Notes: generated by a model not told the origin, from the sequence alone. Counted from the stretch's first letter, positions 34,446 to 43,478 are shown. The stretch: 64,000 nucleotides of DNA from Microbacterium karelineae (GCF_009745985.1 NZ_WFIX01000177.1:62001-126000); one strand, 5' to 3'. Made by a program: numbers and translations.

Positions 34446-35213
34446 TCATCGGCTCCGGACGATGTGATCGCGGACCAGCTCTGTGAACTCGACCGGCTTC
34501 TCGACGTTGCAGATGTGGGCCGCACCCGGGATGAGGCGCAACTGTGCGCCGGAAATACTCGCCGCGAGTTCTTCGCTCTTCTCCGGGGGCGTGGCATGGT
34601 CCACCTCCCCCGCAATGACCAGAGTCGATGCGGTGATGGCGGCCGCATAGTCGCTGCCGTCAAAACCCGCGAGAGCAAGGCACGCGTCGGAGTACGCGCG
34701 CGGATCCATACGGCGTAGATGATCGAGGTGCGCGGCGACCGTCTCTTCGTGGCTCTGCTGGAATGCTTCGGCGAACCATCGGGTGCCCGACAGGTCGGCG
34801 ATCCACCCGGTGCCTTCCCGCAGGACCCTCGCCGAACGGTCACGCAGGCCCGTCGGGGTGAGGATCGTCAGGCCCGTAGATGCGAGGATGAGCGAGTCCA
34901 CTCGCGCCGGGTAGCGTGCCGCGAGGCTCTGTCCGATCGCGCCACCGATCGAAAGACCGCAGAAGGCGAAGGTGTCGACTCCGAGTTCGTCGACCACCGA
35001 GATCACGCCGTCCGCGAAATCGTCGATGGTCGGTGTGGACGGACTGAGCGCGGACTCGCCGTGGCCCGGAAGATCGAATGCGACGACGTTCCAATCGCTC
35101 GGGAACAGCTCGAGCTGGTCACGCCACATGGTGCGGTCGGTGCCCAGCGATGAAGCGAGCACGATGGTCGGGGAGCCCTCCGGGCGGGAAGCAGTGTAGG
35201 CGATAGCATTCAT
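34446..35213 (-). CDS. Alpha/beta hydrolase, 3-oxoadipate enol-lactonase-like
   Basis: A 255-residue hydrolase of the PcaD type. ASSLGTDRTMW is the oxyanion region typical of enol-lactonases, CGLSIGGAIGQ the serine elbow, AGEVDHATPP the acid and PGAAHICNVEKP the histidine; the compact length also fits. It would open a lactone. The start overlaps the stop of the DapA-like gene (35213-35215), and GVD-to-lactone order within the monooxygenase operon suggests it acts on the lactone or enol-lactone made by that operon. Confidence 0.83.
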   Translation of the reverse strand: MNAIAYTASRPEGSPTIVLASSLGTDRTMWRDQLELFPSDWNVVAFDLPGHGESALSPSTPTIDDFADGVISVVDELGVDTFAFCGLSIGGAIGQSLAARYPARVDSLILASTGLTILTPTGLRDRSARVLREGTGWIADLSGTRWFAEAFQQSHEETVAAHLDHLRRMDPRAYSDACLALAGFDGSDYAAAITASTLVIAGEVDHATPPEKSEELAASISGAQLRLIPGAAHICNVEKPVEFTELVRDHIVRSR

Positions 35214-36124
35214 CAGGACCTCAGGTATTCGTGAACGATGTCGATCAGCCGGCCCATCGCGGGCGCGTCGTCTCGGATGGATGCGGCGGGAAAGCGGGGA
35301 TAACCGGCATCGACACCAGCCGCCACCATCAGCGCCTTGCTCTGCGCATGCCACGGCTGTCCGGGGCCGAGAACGCCCTGCACCGATCTCTTGAACTCGG
35401 CGAAGTCGTCGACGATCGGCTGTGCCTGATCGACCCGTCCGGCCCAGACATGTTCGAACGCGTCCGATAGCCTCCCGCCAAGTGGCATTCCGCTGCCGAT
35501 CTGACCCCGGCCCCGATGCTCCCGGGCGAAAACGGGAAACGTATCGGGGTCGAGGACGTCGGAGAAGATCTCGCTGTCCGCACCCAGATCCCTGAGCGTC
35601 TGAGATCGCCGCTCGAGCGACGGGGTGTTGTCTTTGATACCGACGACTCCGTCTATGCGAAGCAATCGTGTCATGAGCGGAACCGGCAGATCTACGCCTG
35701 TGACGACCGGGACGTTGTACACCAGCATGGGCAGCGGGATCTGCCGGGCCATCTCGGTATAGAAGGTGACGATTTCGTCGTCGCGGAGCCACCGCGCCGG
35801 CGGGATCGTGAGCATGACGCCATCCGCACCGCTGTCCGCGGCATGCCTGCCGAGCGCGACGGACTCCTCCGCCCGGATCGCACCGATCCCGACCAGCAGC
35901 GGAACATCGGCGGGTACGGCATCACGCGCAACCCGCAGCACCCTCTGCCTCTCGTCTATCGACTGTGCGACCCATTCGCCCGTCGTACCGTTGACGACGA
36001 TTCCGTGTGCGCGTTGCGCCAGGAACCACGCCAGGACCGCGCGCAGGCGCCCCGTGTCCAGGGCTCCCTCGCGATCGAATGGCGTCGGGGCGGCGGCGAA
36101 GTACCCTCGCCAATTCGGGCTCAC
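35213..36124 (-). CDS. Dihydrodipicolinate-synthase (DapA)-family aldolase/lyase
   Basis: A 303-residue TIM-barrel class I aldolase. NGTTGEWVAQS is the carboxylate-binding loop, MLVYNVPVVTG carries the catalytic Tyr, and VVGIKDNTPS the Schiff-base Lys. The family cleaves or forms 2-keto acids (dihydrodipicolinate, sialate, keto-deoxy sugar acids, benzylidene pyruvates), so a retro-aldol step is plausible here. GTG 36124 overlaps the stop of the monooxygenase gene by 4 bases. This is not likely to be the biosynthetic DapA given the context. Confidence 0.85.
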   Translation of the reverse strand: MSPNWRGYFAAAPTPFDREGALDTGRLRAVLAWFLAQRAHGIVVNGTTGEWVAQSIDERQRVLRVARDAVPADVPLLVGIGAIRAEESVALGRHAADSGADGVMLTIPPARWLRDDEIVTFYTEMARQIPLPMLVYNVPVVTGVDLPVPLMTRLLRIDGVVGIKDNTPSLERRSQTLRDLGADSEIFSDVLDPDTFPVFAREHRGRGQIGSGMPLGGRLSDAFEHVWAGRVDQAQPIVDDFAEFKRSVQGVLGPGQPWHAQSKALMVAAGVDAGYPRFPAASIRDDAPAMGRLIDIVHEYLRS

Positions 36125-38028
36125 GCAGACACCGCCCGGATGGGCCGCTCCACGAGGACGGTGTCCTCCGGCGAAACGTGGCGGGTGATCTCGTAGTACG
36201 TCAGGAGGGAATACGGCCAGACCACGGTGTTCGTGCCGCGAGCGTTGCGATACCAGCTGCGCTCGGAGCCGGAACCCCACGCCATCTGACGGTTCCCTTC
36301 CTCGATCCAGTCGATGTACTCGCGGTAGGCCTTCTCGGTCGGCTCGATCGACTCCGAGCCGGTCTCCAGCAGCAGTCGCAGACACTCGGACACGTAATGC
36401 AGAGCACTCTCGGTCATGAAGGTCTGGCTGCCGATCGCTACCAATCCGGTGTTCGGCCCGTTGAGGCAGAACAGGTTCGGGAAGCCGGGCACCGTGATGC
36501 CGTTGTAGGCCCGGGACTCATCGCCCCACAACTCTCGCAGGCTCTGTCCGTCGCGGCCGATCACCTCGACCGTCCCGAGGTGATTGGTGCCGTAGAAGCC
36601 CGTCGCGAAGACCACGAGGTCGGCTGGATGGTGCACACCGTCGACGGTCCGGATGCCGTCCGCGTCGAAAGACTCAATTCCCGCCGTGACGAGCTCAGTG
36701 TGCGACTGCTTCAGCGTTCGGGCCCACACGCCGTTGTCGCGGAGCATCCGCTTCACCCCGACCGGATACGTGGGGATCACGGCGTCGAGCAGATCCTCGC
36801 GGCCCTCGTACTGGCTCCGGACATTGGCCACCAAAGCGTCTCGGAACCGCTGGTTCGGCTCCGAGACCGACCCCTCCGTCGTCCAATCCGGATCGACCTT
36901 CGCTAGGGCGTACTTTCCGATCGTCGAGTGCCACACCTCCCACAGGCGCAACCACCGATGATAGCTCGGGACGTTCTCCATGAGCCAGCGTCGCCCCTCG
37001 GTGACTTCGGCCTGGTAGAGCGGCGCCGGGAGCATCCAAGGCGCACTTCGCTGGTAGATCGTCAGCGAACTCACCTCATCGACGATCGCGGGGGCGATCT
37101 GGTAAGCGCTCGCGCCCGTCCCGATGACGCTGACGCGCTTGTTCCGATATTCGACATCCGGGTGCCATTCGGCCGAATGGACCGTCTCGCCACGGAAATC
37201 GTCAAGTCCCGGGAAGTCTGGGATCTTCGCCTGGTTGAGGAATCCAACCGCGCTGACCAGCGCATCCACCCGGACGGTCGAGATGTCGCCCGAGTCCAGG
37301 CTTTCGACCGCCAGTTGCCACTGTCCATCGAGCCAGGTCGCCCGCGTGACCCGCGTGCGGAAGCGCACACTACCGCTCAGCCCTTCGCGATCGGCGAATT
37401 CCGAGAAGTAATCCTCCAACGTCTCGCGCACCGCGAAGTGCTGATTCCAGTCGTTGCGCTGGAAGAATGAGAAGCTGTAGGCGAGTGTGCTCGTGTCGAG
37501 ACGGCACCCGGGGTACGCGTTCCAGCGCCATGTCCCGCCCACCCGGTCGGCGGCTTCGAACATGACGAAGTCGATTCCCAGGCGGCGGAGGGACGAAGCC
37601 ATCGCGAGTCCCGACTGGCCGGCGCCCACGATCCCCACGACGAACGAACGGCCGGGGGCCGCCTCGGCTTTCGCCCAGCCGGGTTCCTCGACATCCCCGA
37701 GCTCATGCCGCATCAGTTCGGCATGGTCACCATCGCCCGCCGTCAGGAAGTCGATGATCTTCTCGGCGGGAATGGCTTCGGCGGCAGCGGCGCCACTGTC
37801 GAAATAGGTACGCAGCGCGTGTGCGGCGCGCGCGTAGGCGGTGCGGGCGGTCTCAGGATCTAGGCCCGCATGCTCGGGTATGGTGACCATTTCCCGTTCC
37901 AGCCGGGGGCGGAACGACGGGTCGATGAGCTCGCGGTCACCCGTCAGTTCCGCGACCGCGCACAGCAACGGGATGAGCTCTCCGTCCTTGATGAACCGAT
38001 CGATGTCGGATGTCAGCATCGCGTTCAC
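36121..38028 (-). CDS. Type I Baeyer-Villiger monooxygenase, HAPMO-like with N-terminal extension
   Basis: A 635-residue FAD/NADPH enzyme. Residues 1-125 are an extension as in 4-hydroxyacetophenone monooxygenase (also ~640 residues). FAD loop GAGQSG at 135-140; GGTWRWNAYPG (164-174) is the second BVMO motif; FRGETVHSAEWHPD (278-291) is the BVMO fingerprint FxGxxxHxxxW; NADP loop GTGASA at 303-308. It inserts oxygen next to a ketone to give an ester or lactone. The GTG start at 38028 overlaps the preceding stop; ATG 38019 is an alternative. It is in one operon with two hydrolases, an aldolase and a ligase. An aryl ketone substrate is possible but unproven. Confidence 0.9.
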   Translation of the reverse strand: MNAMLTSDIDRFIKDGELIPLLCAVAELTGDRELIDPSFRPRLEREMVTIPEHAGLDPETARTAYARAAHALRTYFDSGAAAAEAIPAEKIIDFLTAGDGDHAELMRHELGDVEEPGWAKAEAAPGRSFVVGIVGAGQSGLAMASSLRRLGIDFVMFEAADRVGGTWRWNAYPGCRLDTSTLAYSFSFFQRNDWNQHFAVRETLEDYFSEFADREGLSGSVRFRTRVTRATWLDGQWQLAVESLDSGDISTVRVDALVSAVGFLNQAKIPDFPGLDDFRGETVHSAEWHPDVEYRNKRVSVIGTGASAYQIAPAIVDEVSSLTIYQRSAPWMLPAPLYQAEVTEGRRWLMENVPSYHRWLRLWEVWHSTIGKYALAKVDPDWTTEGSVSEPNQRFRDALVANVRSQYEGREDLLDAVIPTYPVGVKRMLRDNGVWARTLKQSHTELVTAGIESFDADGIRTVDGVHHPADLVVFATGFYGTNHLGTVEVIGRDGQSLRELWGDESRAYNGITVPGFPNLFCLNGPNTGLVAIGSQTFMTESALHYVSECLRLLLETGSESIEPTEKAYREYIDWIEEGNRQMAWGSGSERSWYRNARGTNTVVWPYSLLTYYEITRHVSPEDTVLVERPIRAVSA

Positions 38029-38924
38029 TTCAGGTGCGTGAGGAAGTGCTCGCGCGCTGCCCCGGCGGCGAAGTCGAAACCCTCGCCCTCGTACACGTCG
38101 AAGTGCCCGCCGTGGAAGAGGCGAAGATCCTTCGGCTCGCGCGCCTCGTGGTATGCGTCGAGTGCGATCTGGAACGGTGCGACGGTGTCATTGTCGGCGA
38201 CGACCATCATCAAAGGTGTGGGCGACACGCGTGAGATGTACGAACCGGGCTCGAAGCCCAGGACCAACTCCATGGAGCGGACCGTGAGCTCGTTGCGCCA
38301 GTTGGGGGCCGACTTGGCCGCTTCCGTGAACCACTCGTACGTCTCGGTCTGCGGCATGACGGCCTGATCGAACGGGTTCGGCGCTACGGCGGGCATCGCG
38401 TTCGGCTCACCGCCGTTGAAGCGGTGCATGCGGTCCGCGTCCAGCTGTGCCAGCGCGTGCGAGACGAAGTCGGGCCGCAGATTGCGCATGAGCATGGCGG
38501 ATCCCGAGACGCCGGGAACCTGCGCCACGACAGCCTTCACACGGCGGTCCGTTGCGGCCACCATGATGACCTGACCACCGGCGAAGCTCGATCCCCAGAT
38601 CCCGATCCGATCGGCATCCACCTCATCGCGCGTCATTGCGTAGGTGATGGCGTTGCGTATGTCACGCGACTGCAAGACCGGGTCGGCCTCCTGACGGGGG
38701 GTGCCCTCACTGGCCCCGAAGTTCTGGTGGTCGTAGGCGACAACCGCGAACCCGGCCGCAGCGAAATACCGTGCGAACGAGTCGAGGTGCATCTCTTTGA
38801 CGGCCGACAGGCCGTGCGCGAGCACGATGGCCGGTGCAGGGCCCTGGACGCCCTCCGCCGGGTAGAACCACCCGCGAAGAAGTGCGCCGCCCTCGCCTCG
38901 GAACTCGATGTCTTCACGTGCCAT
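38025..38924 (-). CDS. Alpha/beta hydrolase, DLH/X-Pro-peptidase-like
   Basis: A 299-residue hydrolase with APAIVLAHGLSAVKEMHLDSFA (oxyanion region), GIWGSSFAGGQVI (Ser elbow), VVADNDTVAPF (acid) and FHGGHFDVYEGEGF (His). The pattern is that of the YcjY/dienelactone-hydrolase-like group rather than the twin hydrolases. ATG 38924 is chosen because GGAG lies six bases upstream of it but directly next to ATG 38930. It is the first gene of the operon that contains the Baeyer-Villiger monooxygenase, so cleaving the ester made by that enzyme is a reasonable role. Confidence 0.8.
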   Translation of the reverse strand: MAREDIEFRGEGGALLRGWFYPAEGVQGPAPAIVLAHGLSAVKEMHLDSFARYFAAAGFAVVAYDHQNFGASEGTPRQEADPVLQSRDIRNAITYAMTRDEVDADRIGIWGSSFAGGQVIMVAATDRRVKAVVAQVPGVSGSAMLMRNLRPDFVSHALAQLDADRMHRFNGGEPNAMPAVAPNPFDQAVMPQTETYEWFTEAAKSAPNWRNELTVRSMELVLGFEPGSYISRVSPTPLMMVVADNDTVAPFQIALDAYHEAREPKDLRLFHGGHFDVYEGEGFDFAAGAAREHFLTHLK

Positions 38925-38961
38925 GGTCATCTCCGGTCTCGTTGGATCGTGGTACCCCTCC

Positions 38962-39003
38962 AGGATGCGCGCCTGCGGCCACCCCCCATAGAACGCCCGC
39001 GCC
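38962..39003 (-). promoter_or_regulatory. Island promoter box plus -10 for the monooxygenase operon
   Basis: Minus strand: GGCGCGGGCGTTCTA (39003-38989), a full match; CATCCT (38967-38962) begins 27 bases after the G of GTTCTA and matches TANNNT except for its first base. Confidence 0.55.
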
Positions 39004-39059
39004 CCGTGGAGGTACGCTCGCGCCACCCACACACACCGGGCGTGCGGGTACCACCCGCG

Positions 39060-39101
39060 GTCGCAATCGTTCTAGGTCGGTTGGTCGGGCCCTCCTAACG
39101 T
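39060..39101 (+). promoter_or_regulatory. Island promoter box plus -10 for twin hydrolase 2
   Basis: GTCGCAATCGTTCTA (39060-39074), a full match; TAACGT (39096-39101) begins 27 bases after the G of GTTCTA. It is divergent from the box at 38989, so the intergenic region holds one box per direction. Confidence 0.6.
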
Positions 39102-39145
39102 GTGGACAGGCGCGATCAGCGTCGCTTCACCGGAGGGAAAACGAG

Positions 39146-39976
39146 ATGATGGCTGCGCGCCGAATAAAATTGGGACCGGTCCGGACTCGGTACTTCGACG
39201 AGGGCTCCGACGACGGACCGATCATCGTACTGCTACACGAGGGCGCATACGGCGGCGACGCCGAGAACACCTACCACCGCATGATCGAACCGCTCTCGGG
39301 ATTCCGCCTGGTCATTCCCGAGATGTTGGGGTTCGGCGGCACTGACAAGGCCGTCTTCTTCGGCGAGAACCCCTATGAGCCACGCCTGCGTCACCTGGCG
39401 TCCTTCCTCGATGCCCTCGACCTTCGCGACATTCACGTCGTCGGGAGCTCATTCGGAGGCGGGATGGCGTTGCGGATGTCGATCCGCGAGGAGACCGCGT
39501 GGCGCATGAGGTCGGTCACGAGCATCTCGGGAACAGGTGGGCCCTTTCGCATCCCGGAGGCCGCCGCTGACATGGCTACCTACACACCGAGTATCGAAGA
39601 TGCACGCCGGATCGACGCGTGGATCCTGCCATCCGGAGTCGAGGACGAGGAGCACTCGCGGGCGCGACTGGAGAGCAGCATGCGCCCCGGACACTGGGAG
39701 TCGATGATGGCTCCCTCTCTGCGCAATCCGGCCGCACCCGAGGATGCCCGTTCATGGGACTTCCCCGAGGCCCTGGCGGCGGGCACCCGCCCCACCATGC
39801 TCGTCGTCGGAGATCACGACCGCTTGCTCGAGCCCGGATGGGAGGCCGAGCTGGCGAGACACATCCCGGACGTCCGCGTCGAGCACCTGCCCTCGGGTCA
39901 CTCTCCGTATGTCTCGCACCCACGGGAGACGGCCATGCTCATCGACGCGTTCGTCACCGAGGTCGAAAACCGCTGA
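39146..39976 (+). CDS. Alpha/beta hydrolase, twin hydrolase 2
   Basis: A 276-residue serine hydrolase, the same length as its twin at 28689. HEGAYGGDAENTYHRM is the oxyanion region, VVGSSFGGGMALR the elbow, VVGDHDRLLE the acid, and LPSGHSPYVSHP the His. MLGFGGTDKAVFFGENPY is almost identical in both twins, so they share a substrate-binding segment. GGAGGG before the ATG fixes the start. It is divergent from the monooxygenase operon and ends at a terminator shared with the convergent metallo-hydrolase. Confidence 0.85.
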   Translation: MMAARRIKLGPVRTRYFDEGSDDGPIIVLLHEGAYGGDAENTYHRMIEPLSGFRLVIPEMLGFGGTDKAVFFGENPYEPRLRHLASFLDALDLRDIHVVGSSFGGGMALRMSIREETAWRMRSVTSISGTGGPFRIPEAAADMATYTPSIEDARRIDAWILPSGVEDEEHSRARLESSMRPGHWESMMAPSLRNPAAPEDARSWDFPEALAAGTRPTMLVVGDHDRLLEPGWEAELARHIPDVRVEHLPSGHSPYVSHPRETAMLIDAFVTEVENR

Positions 39977-39978
39977 CG

Positions 39979-40025
39979 AAACGGCCGATCCCCCTCACGT
40001 CCATGAGTGAGGGGATCGGCCGTTT
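39979..40025. terminator. Bidirectional hairpin between convergent genes
   Basis: AAACGGCCGATCCCC... pairs with ...GGGGATCGGCCGTTT over about 19 base pairs with one bulged C and a six-base loop. It ends in TTT one way and AAA the other, so it can serve both 39976 (plus) and 40046 (minus). Confidence 0.75.
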
Positions 40026-40045
40026 GGGCGTCAGGACGGGCGGGT

Positions 40046-40930
40046 TCAGCCCTCGTCGCTCCGTCGGGCCAGCGCAGCCGCGGCAGAGACCTGCAGGCTC
40101 CAGAAGTTCCCGTGGGTCGGGTACTTCGCCATCATCGTTCCGATGAGCTCCTCGATCGTTGTGGATGCCTCATACGCCGCCGCGAAGTCCTTGATGTAGG
40201 AACGCGTCTGGGAGATCATGGCTTCGACCGCGCGATCGTCGCTGTCGGGACGACGGTGACCTGCGACGATCATTCGCGGTTTGAGAGCCTCGACGATGTC
40301 GATGGTCCGCAGCCAGTCCTTCCACTCATCCGGGGTCCCGAGGGCCAGCATCGGGTGGATTTCGTTGTAGATGCCGTCGCCAGCGACCACGAGATCGAGC
40401 TCGGGGACGTGGACGATGCTCGTCGGATGGATATCGGCCTGGGGCACTTCGATGATCTCGACCTCGTAGCCGTCGACAAAGAGTGTGTTACCCACGAGCT
40501 CCTCAGGCATCGGTCCGTGCTCGACGCAGCGGTCACCGAAGAACATCTTCCACTGTGCTCGCTGTGCCTCCCAGGTCTCTCTCATCGACGCCAGGACAGA
40601 GGGGAGCGTCACGGCCTTGGCTCCCGGGAAGCGCTCCAGGAGCGGACCGATGCCGAGATAGTGGTCGGCGTGGTCGTGCGTGACATAGATCGTTGTGAGC
40701 GTCTTTCCCGTGCTCTCGATGAGGTCTCCCAGCGACTCGACGTCCTTCTTCAGATGACCGGCGTCGATGAGGACGATCTCAGACGGGCCGCTGATGAGGG
40801 TCGCGTTGGCCGGGCCGAAGGTCCCCTCGGGAACCTCGCCAGGCTCTGACGGGATGCGCGGCCACTCTCCCTGGAAGACGGTTGCACGCAACGAGGGAGG
40901 AGGAGTGACGGCTGACGGCAGATTGGGCAT
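40046..40930 (-). CDS. Metallo-beta-lactamase-fold hydrolase
   Basis: A 294-residue MBL-fold protein. THDHADH (about residues 84-90) is the HxHxDH metal site; GDGIYNEIHP supplies the bridging Asp and IVAGHRRPDSDD the last His. The loop after the metal motif and the C-terminal YIKDFAAAYEAS helix resemble soil-bacterial MBL proteins annotated as detoxifying or quinolone-signal-type hydrolases. Its function is not known. It has its own box promoter and is the last intact gene of a minus-strand stretch whose upstream neighbours are relics. Confidence 0.85.
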   Translation of the reverse strand: MPNLPSAVTPPPSLRATVFQGEWPRIPSEPGEVPEGTFGPANATLISGPSEIVLIDAGHLKKDVESLGDLIESTGKTLTTIYVTHDHADHYLGIGPLLERFPGAKAVTLPSVLASMRETWEAQRAQWKMFFGDRCVEHGPMPEELVGNTLFVDGYEVEIIEVPQADIHPTSIVHVPELDLVVAGDGIYNEIHPMLALGTPDEWKDWLRTIDIVEALKPRMIVAGHRRPDSDDRAVEAMISQTRSYIKDFAAAYEASTTIEELIGTMMAKYPTHGNFWSLQVSAAAALARRSDEG

Positions 40931-40972
40931 ATGTGCCTCCGGATCGTGGGGTCGGACTATGTGTCATTCCCC

Positions 40973-41014
40973 ACGCTACGAAGACGGCGGTCCTGTGGAT
41001 AGAACCACCACGTC
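40973..41014 (-). promoter_or_regulatory. Island promoter box plus -10 for the metallo-hydrolase
   Basis: Minus strand: GACGTGGTGGTTCTA (41014-41000), a full match; TAGCGT (40978-40973) begins 27 bases after the G of GTTCTA. Confidence 0.6.
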
Positions 41015-41078
41015 CGCGAGTGGGACACGTGCGCCGCGCCCGCGACGCACTCGCCTCTCTTCGGGTCGCGTTACGACG

Positions 41079-41875
41079 GCGAGCGACCAGGAATCGGAAG
41101 GCTGCGAGCCAGTCAGCGTCGAGCACCCCGTCGACGCGTCGATGATCGAAGGACGCAGTCACCGAGACATGTGTCCGGATCTCCACTCGTACGTCCGCGA
41201 TCGCTGGGCCCTCGACGGCCGCTCCGTCCGCCAAGATACCCACCTGCCGCGGATTGATGATGGCCGAGAAGCTCTCAACGCCGCACACTCCGAAGTCCGA
41301 GATCGTGAAGCATCCGCCGACGATCTCGTCCTGCCTCAGCGCCCCCGCGTCCGCACGTTGCGCGAAGTCGCGCACGAGCCGGCCAATGTTCGTCGCGTTC
41401 CATCTATCGCCCCCTCCCCAGCGGAGTGGCCAGACCACGATCGGAGCCGATAACCGCCGAGATGCCCACGCTTTCGAAGCGTCGCACCGCATCGGCGGCC
41501 CACCTCACCTTCATGCCCGGCACGGAAGGGCACGCATGCGCGGCCGCCTTGACGAGGAGGTCGTCGATGGAGACCTTGATCGGCGCCACTGCGTTGATCT
41601 GCGAGCGCAGAGCAAGGTGCGCATCGACGCGCAAAGTGGCACTCAACGAGACGTGCGGCACCGTCTGCTCTCTCGTTACGAGCACCGAAGCGATCGCGCG
41701 ACGCGTTCGGGAATGGGGGGGGATAACCGTTTCCGTCAACGTTGGCCTTCTGGGTCTCTACGACGGCAATCGCGTCACCGGCTTGCAGCGTCGACCCCAC
41801 CTCCATCGTCCACTCCACGAGCGCCGCCTCAGTGGCGTCGGCCGTCGCCCTGGGCATACGCACGATCGTCGCCAT
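41079..41875 (-). pseudogene. 2-oxoacid dehydrogenase E2 (dihydrolipoyl acyltransferase) relic
   Basis: Three pieces in three frames follow each other on the minus strand. From ATG 41875: MATIVRMPRATADATEAALVEW and VVETQKANVD, a lipoyl domain with its Lys. From about 41730: RRAIASVLVTREQTVPHVSLSA and KVSIDDLLVKAAAHAC, the first half of the catalytic domain. From about 41490: GCFTISDFGVCGVESFSAIINP and SFDHRRVDGVLDADWLAA, including the HRxxDG active site. The linker and E3-binding domain are deleted and at least two frameshifts separate the parts, so no functional enzyme is made. Confidence 0.8.
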
Positions 41876-42420
41876 CAGCGCGCCCCATGACCGTCAGAGG
41901 TGATCGGGACAAGTGCAGCCCTCACGGAGTCGGTGTTCGCGAGCGCTGTGGTCTCCGGAACACGGCTGACGCTCGGCGGCACCTCGGCACCGACGAAACG
42001 TTCCAGGGGCGCGTCGAGTCGCTCGAACAGTCGACGCCGGATCGCGTAGGCCAGGACTACGCCGTAGGAGATCTGCTGCAATCCCTGCTCGACGATCAGC
42101 ACTCGGTTGCTCTTCTCCACGTTCGCCTCGACGGTCACCCAGTCAATGCTCACGAGATTTAGCCATCGCAGGTCGACGGCCTCCTCATTAGGCCTCGGCC
42201 GCGTCCACGGACGCCTGAGCCATCGACAGAAAGGCCAGGACGGTCACCACCGCACCCTCGCGCCTCACGGCCGCCTTGCTGATCGGGATGAAGAAGGCGC
42301 GATCGGTCAGTGGAACGGCCCCTCCGTGCGATACAAGTCCGCGTCGTTCTCCAGCACGTCGATCGGGTCCTCCCTGCGCAGCGCGGTGTTCATCATTCCG
42401 ATGCAATCCATCGGCGTGGA
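41875..42420 (-). pseudogene. 2-oxoacid dehydrogenase E1-beta relic
   Basis: Minus-strand pieces in changing frames: MDCIGMMNTALRREDPIDVL followed by a stop (about 42420-42310), then AFFIPISKAAVRREGAVVTVL, then SIDWVTVEANVEKSNRVLIV and LERFVGAEVPPSVS in the transketolase C-terminal domain (42153-41875). The order and content are those of the beta subunit of pyruvate/acetoin-type dehydrogenases. Stops and frameshifts break it. Confidence 0.75.
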
Positions 42421-42547
42421 AGGCGGAGCGATTCCTCATCCGGCGGAGGTCGCCATGAAACCGGCGGTGTCCATCGATTGCTGCGAGCCGTAGCCGGTCC
42501 GCGAGCCCTCGGATCTCCGACAGGCTGCGCCGCAGGACCCTCCGAGA

Positions 42548-42793
42548 CAACGGCACCGAACGTCTTGGCCGAGAACTGATGGTGTCCACGGTGCGAACAG
42601 TTGACCTTATCCGCGGCCGTCAGCGAGCGGATCGAGCCGGCGGGGCCGCCTCCTGACCGACGCTGGAGTGGGCCGGGTCGTTGATGAGGCCCTGGCCGGC
42701 GCGAACGAGCACCGCCTCCTCGAAGGTGGGTACGAGGTGGATCTGGGCGAACATCGCGGTTGACAGGTGCGGATCGGCTTCGCACCAGTCCGT
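42548..42793 (-). pseudogene. 2-oxoacid dehydrogenase E1-alpha relic
   Basis: Minus strand: IHLVPTFEEAVLVRAGQGLI and PAHSSVGQEA (up to about 42625), then after a frameshift SLTAADKVNCSHRGHHQF (to about 42560). These are consecutive blocks from the N-terminal part of thiamine-diphosphate E1-alpha subunits; the remaining two thirds are missing. It lies directly upstream of the E1-beta and E2 relics in the normal gene order. Confidence 0.72.
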
Positions 42794-42962
42794 CTGCGTC
42801 GTAGTGAGCCGAACCCAAGGCGGCCGCGGGCTGGAGCTTGGTGATGGCACTCGTCTGTTCCTCAGGTGTTGTGTGGGAACGCAGGGAGAGGAGGTGGCGG
42901 GCGGATATCTCACCATCGCCCGACGCTCGGCAGACCGCCGGGCCATGATGAGAGCGCTTCGA

Positions 42963-43406
42963 TCAGGCCGTCTGGGGCACCTCCCACGGCACGGCGCGGT
43001 TCTCCTTGATCCACCTGTCGAAGATCTCGGGGGAATCGACCGGCGCGACGATACCGTCCACCCGCCACAGATCGAGCGGCGTCTCGTCCAGATTGATCTC
43101 GCTGTGATACCCGCGGTCTTGGATGAACGGGCGCATTGCCTCAACGAGGACGGACATCGCACCTGCACGCATCTCCGCCGTCGGCATCTGACGGGCCGAC
43201 GTGTCGGCCATGATGCGCACGAAGTTGTCGCGCGACTCACCGCCCGTATAGGTGTTGTTGGGCGCGATCTCGTCGAAGTAGACGTTCACGAAGAACGCGG
43301 GGATCTGCACGTAGAGGGTGCATGCGTCCGTAATCGCCTTTGCGATGGCCTGTTTGTCCTCGTCGGTATACGCGCCGATGGGCGTGCTGATTTTGAAGTA
43401 CGGCAT
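42963..43406 (-). CDS. Tautomerase-superfamily protein, cis-CaaD/Tautomerase_3 type (copy 3 of 3)
   Basis: A 147-residue Met-Pro protein (MPYFKISTPIGAYTDEDKQA). Conserved blocks: IPAFFVNVYFDEI, TGGESRDNFVRIMADT, INLDETPLDLWR. Copy 1 is its nearest sibling (PIGAYTDEDKQAIAKAITDA against PVGAYTDDQRQALAKAITKA). Where the others read DWE before HLDETP it reads HSE. GAGAGG before the ATG sets the start. It is intact although the genes on both sides are decayed, which suggests selection to keep it; its own box promoter makes it independent of them. Confidence 0.87.
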   Translation of the reverse strand: MPYFKISTPIGAYTDEDKQAIAKAITDACTLYVQIPAFFVNVYFDEIAPNNTYTGGESRDNFVRIMADTSARQMPTAEMRAGAMSVLVEAMRPFIQDRGYHSEINLDETPLDLWRVDGIVAPVDSPEIFDRWIKENRAVPWEVPQTA

Positions 43407-43478
43407 TTCGGGTTCCTCTCGCGACTGCCAGCGTCATCGCTGGTCCGCCCGGCACACGCGCCGGTAGGTAGGAAGCCA

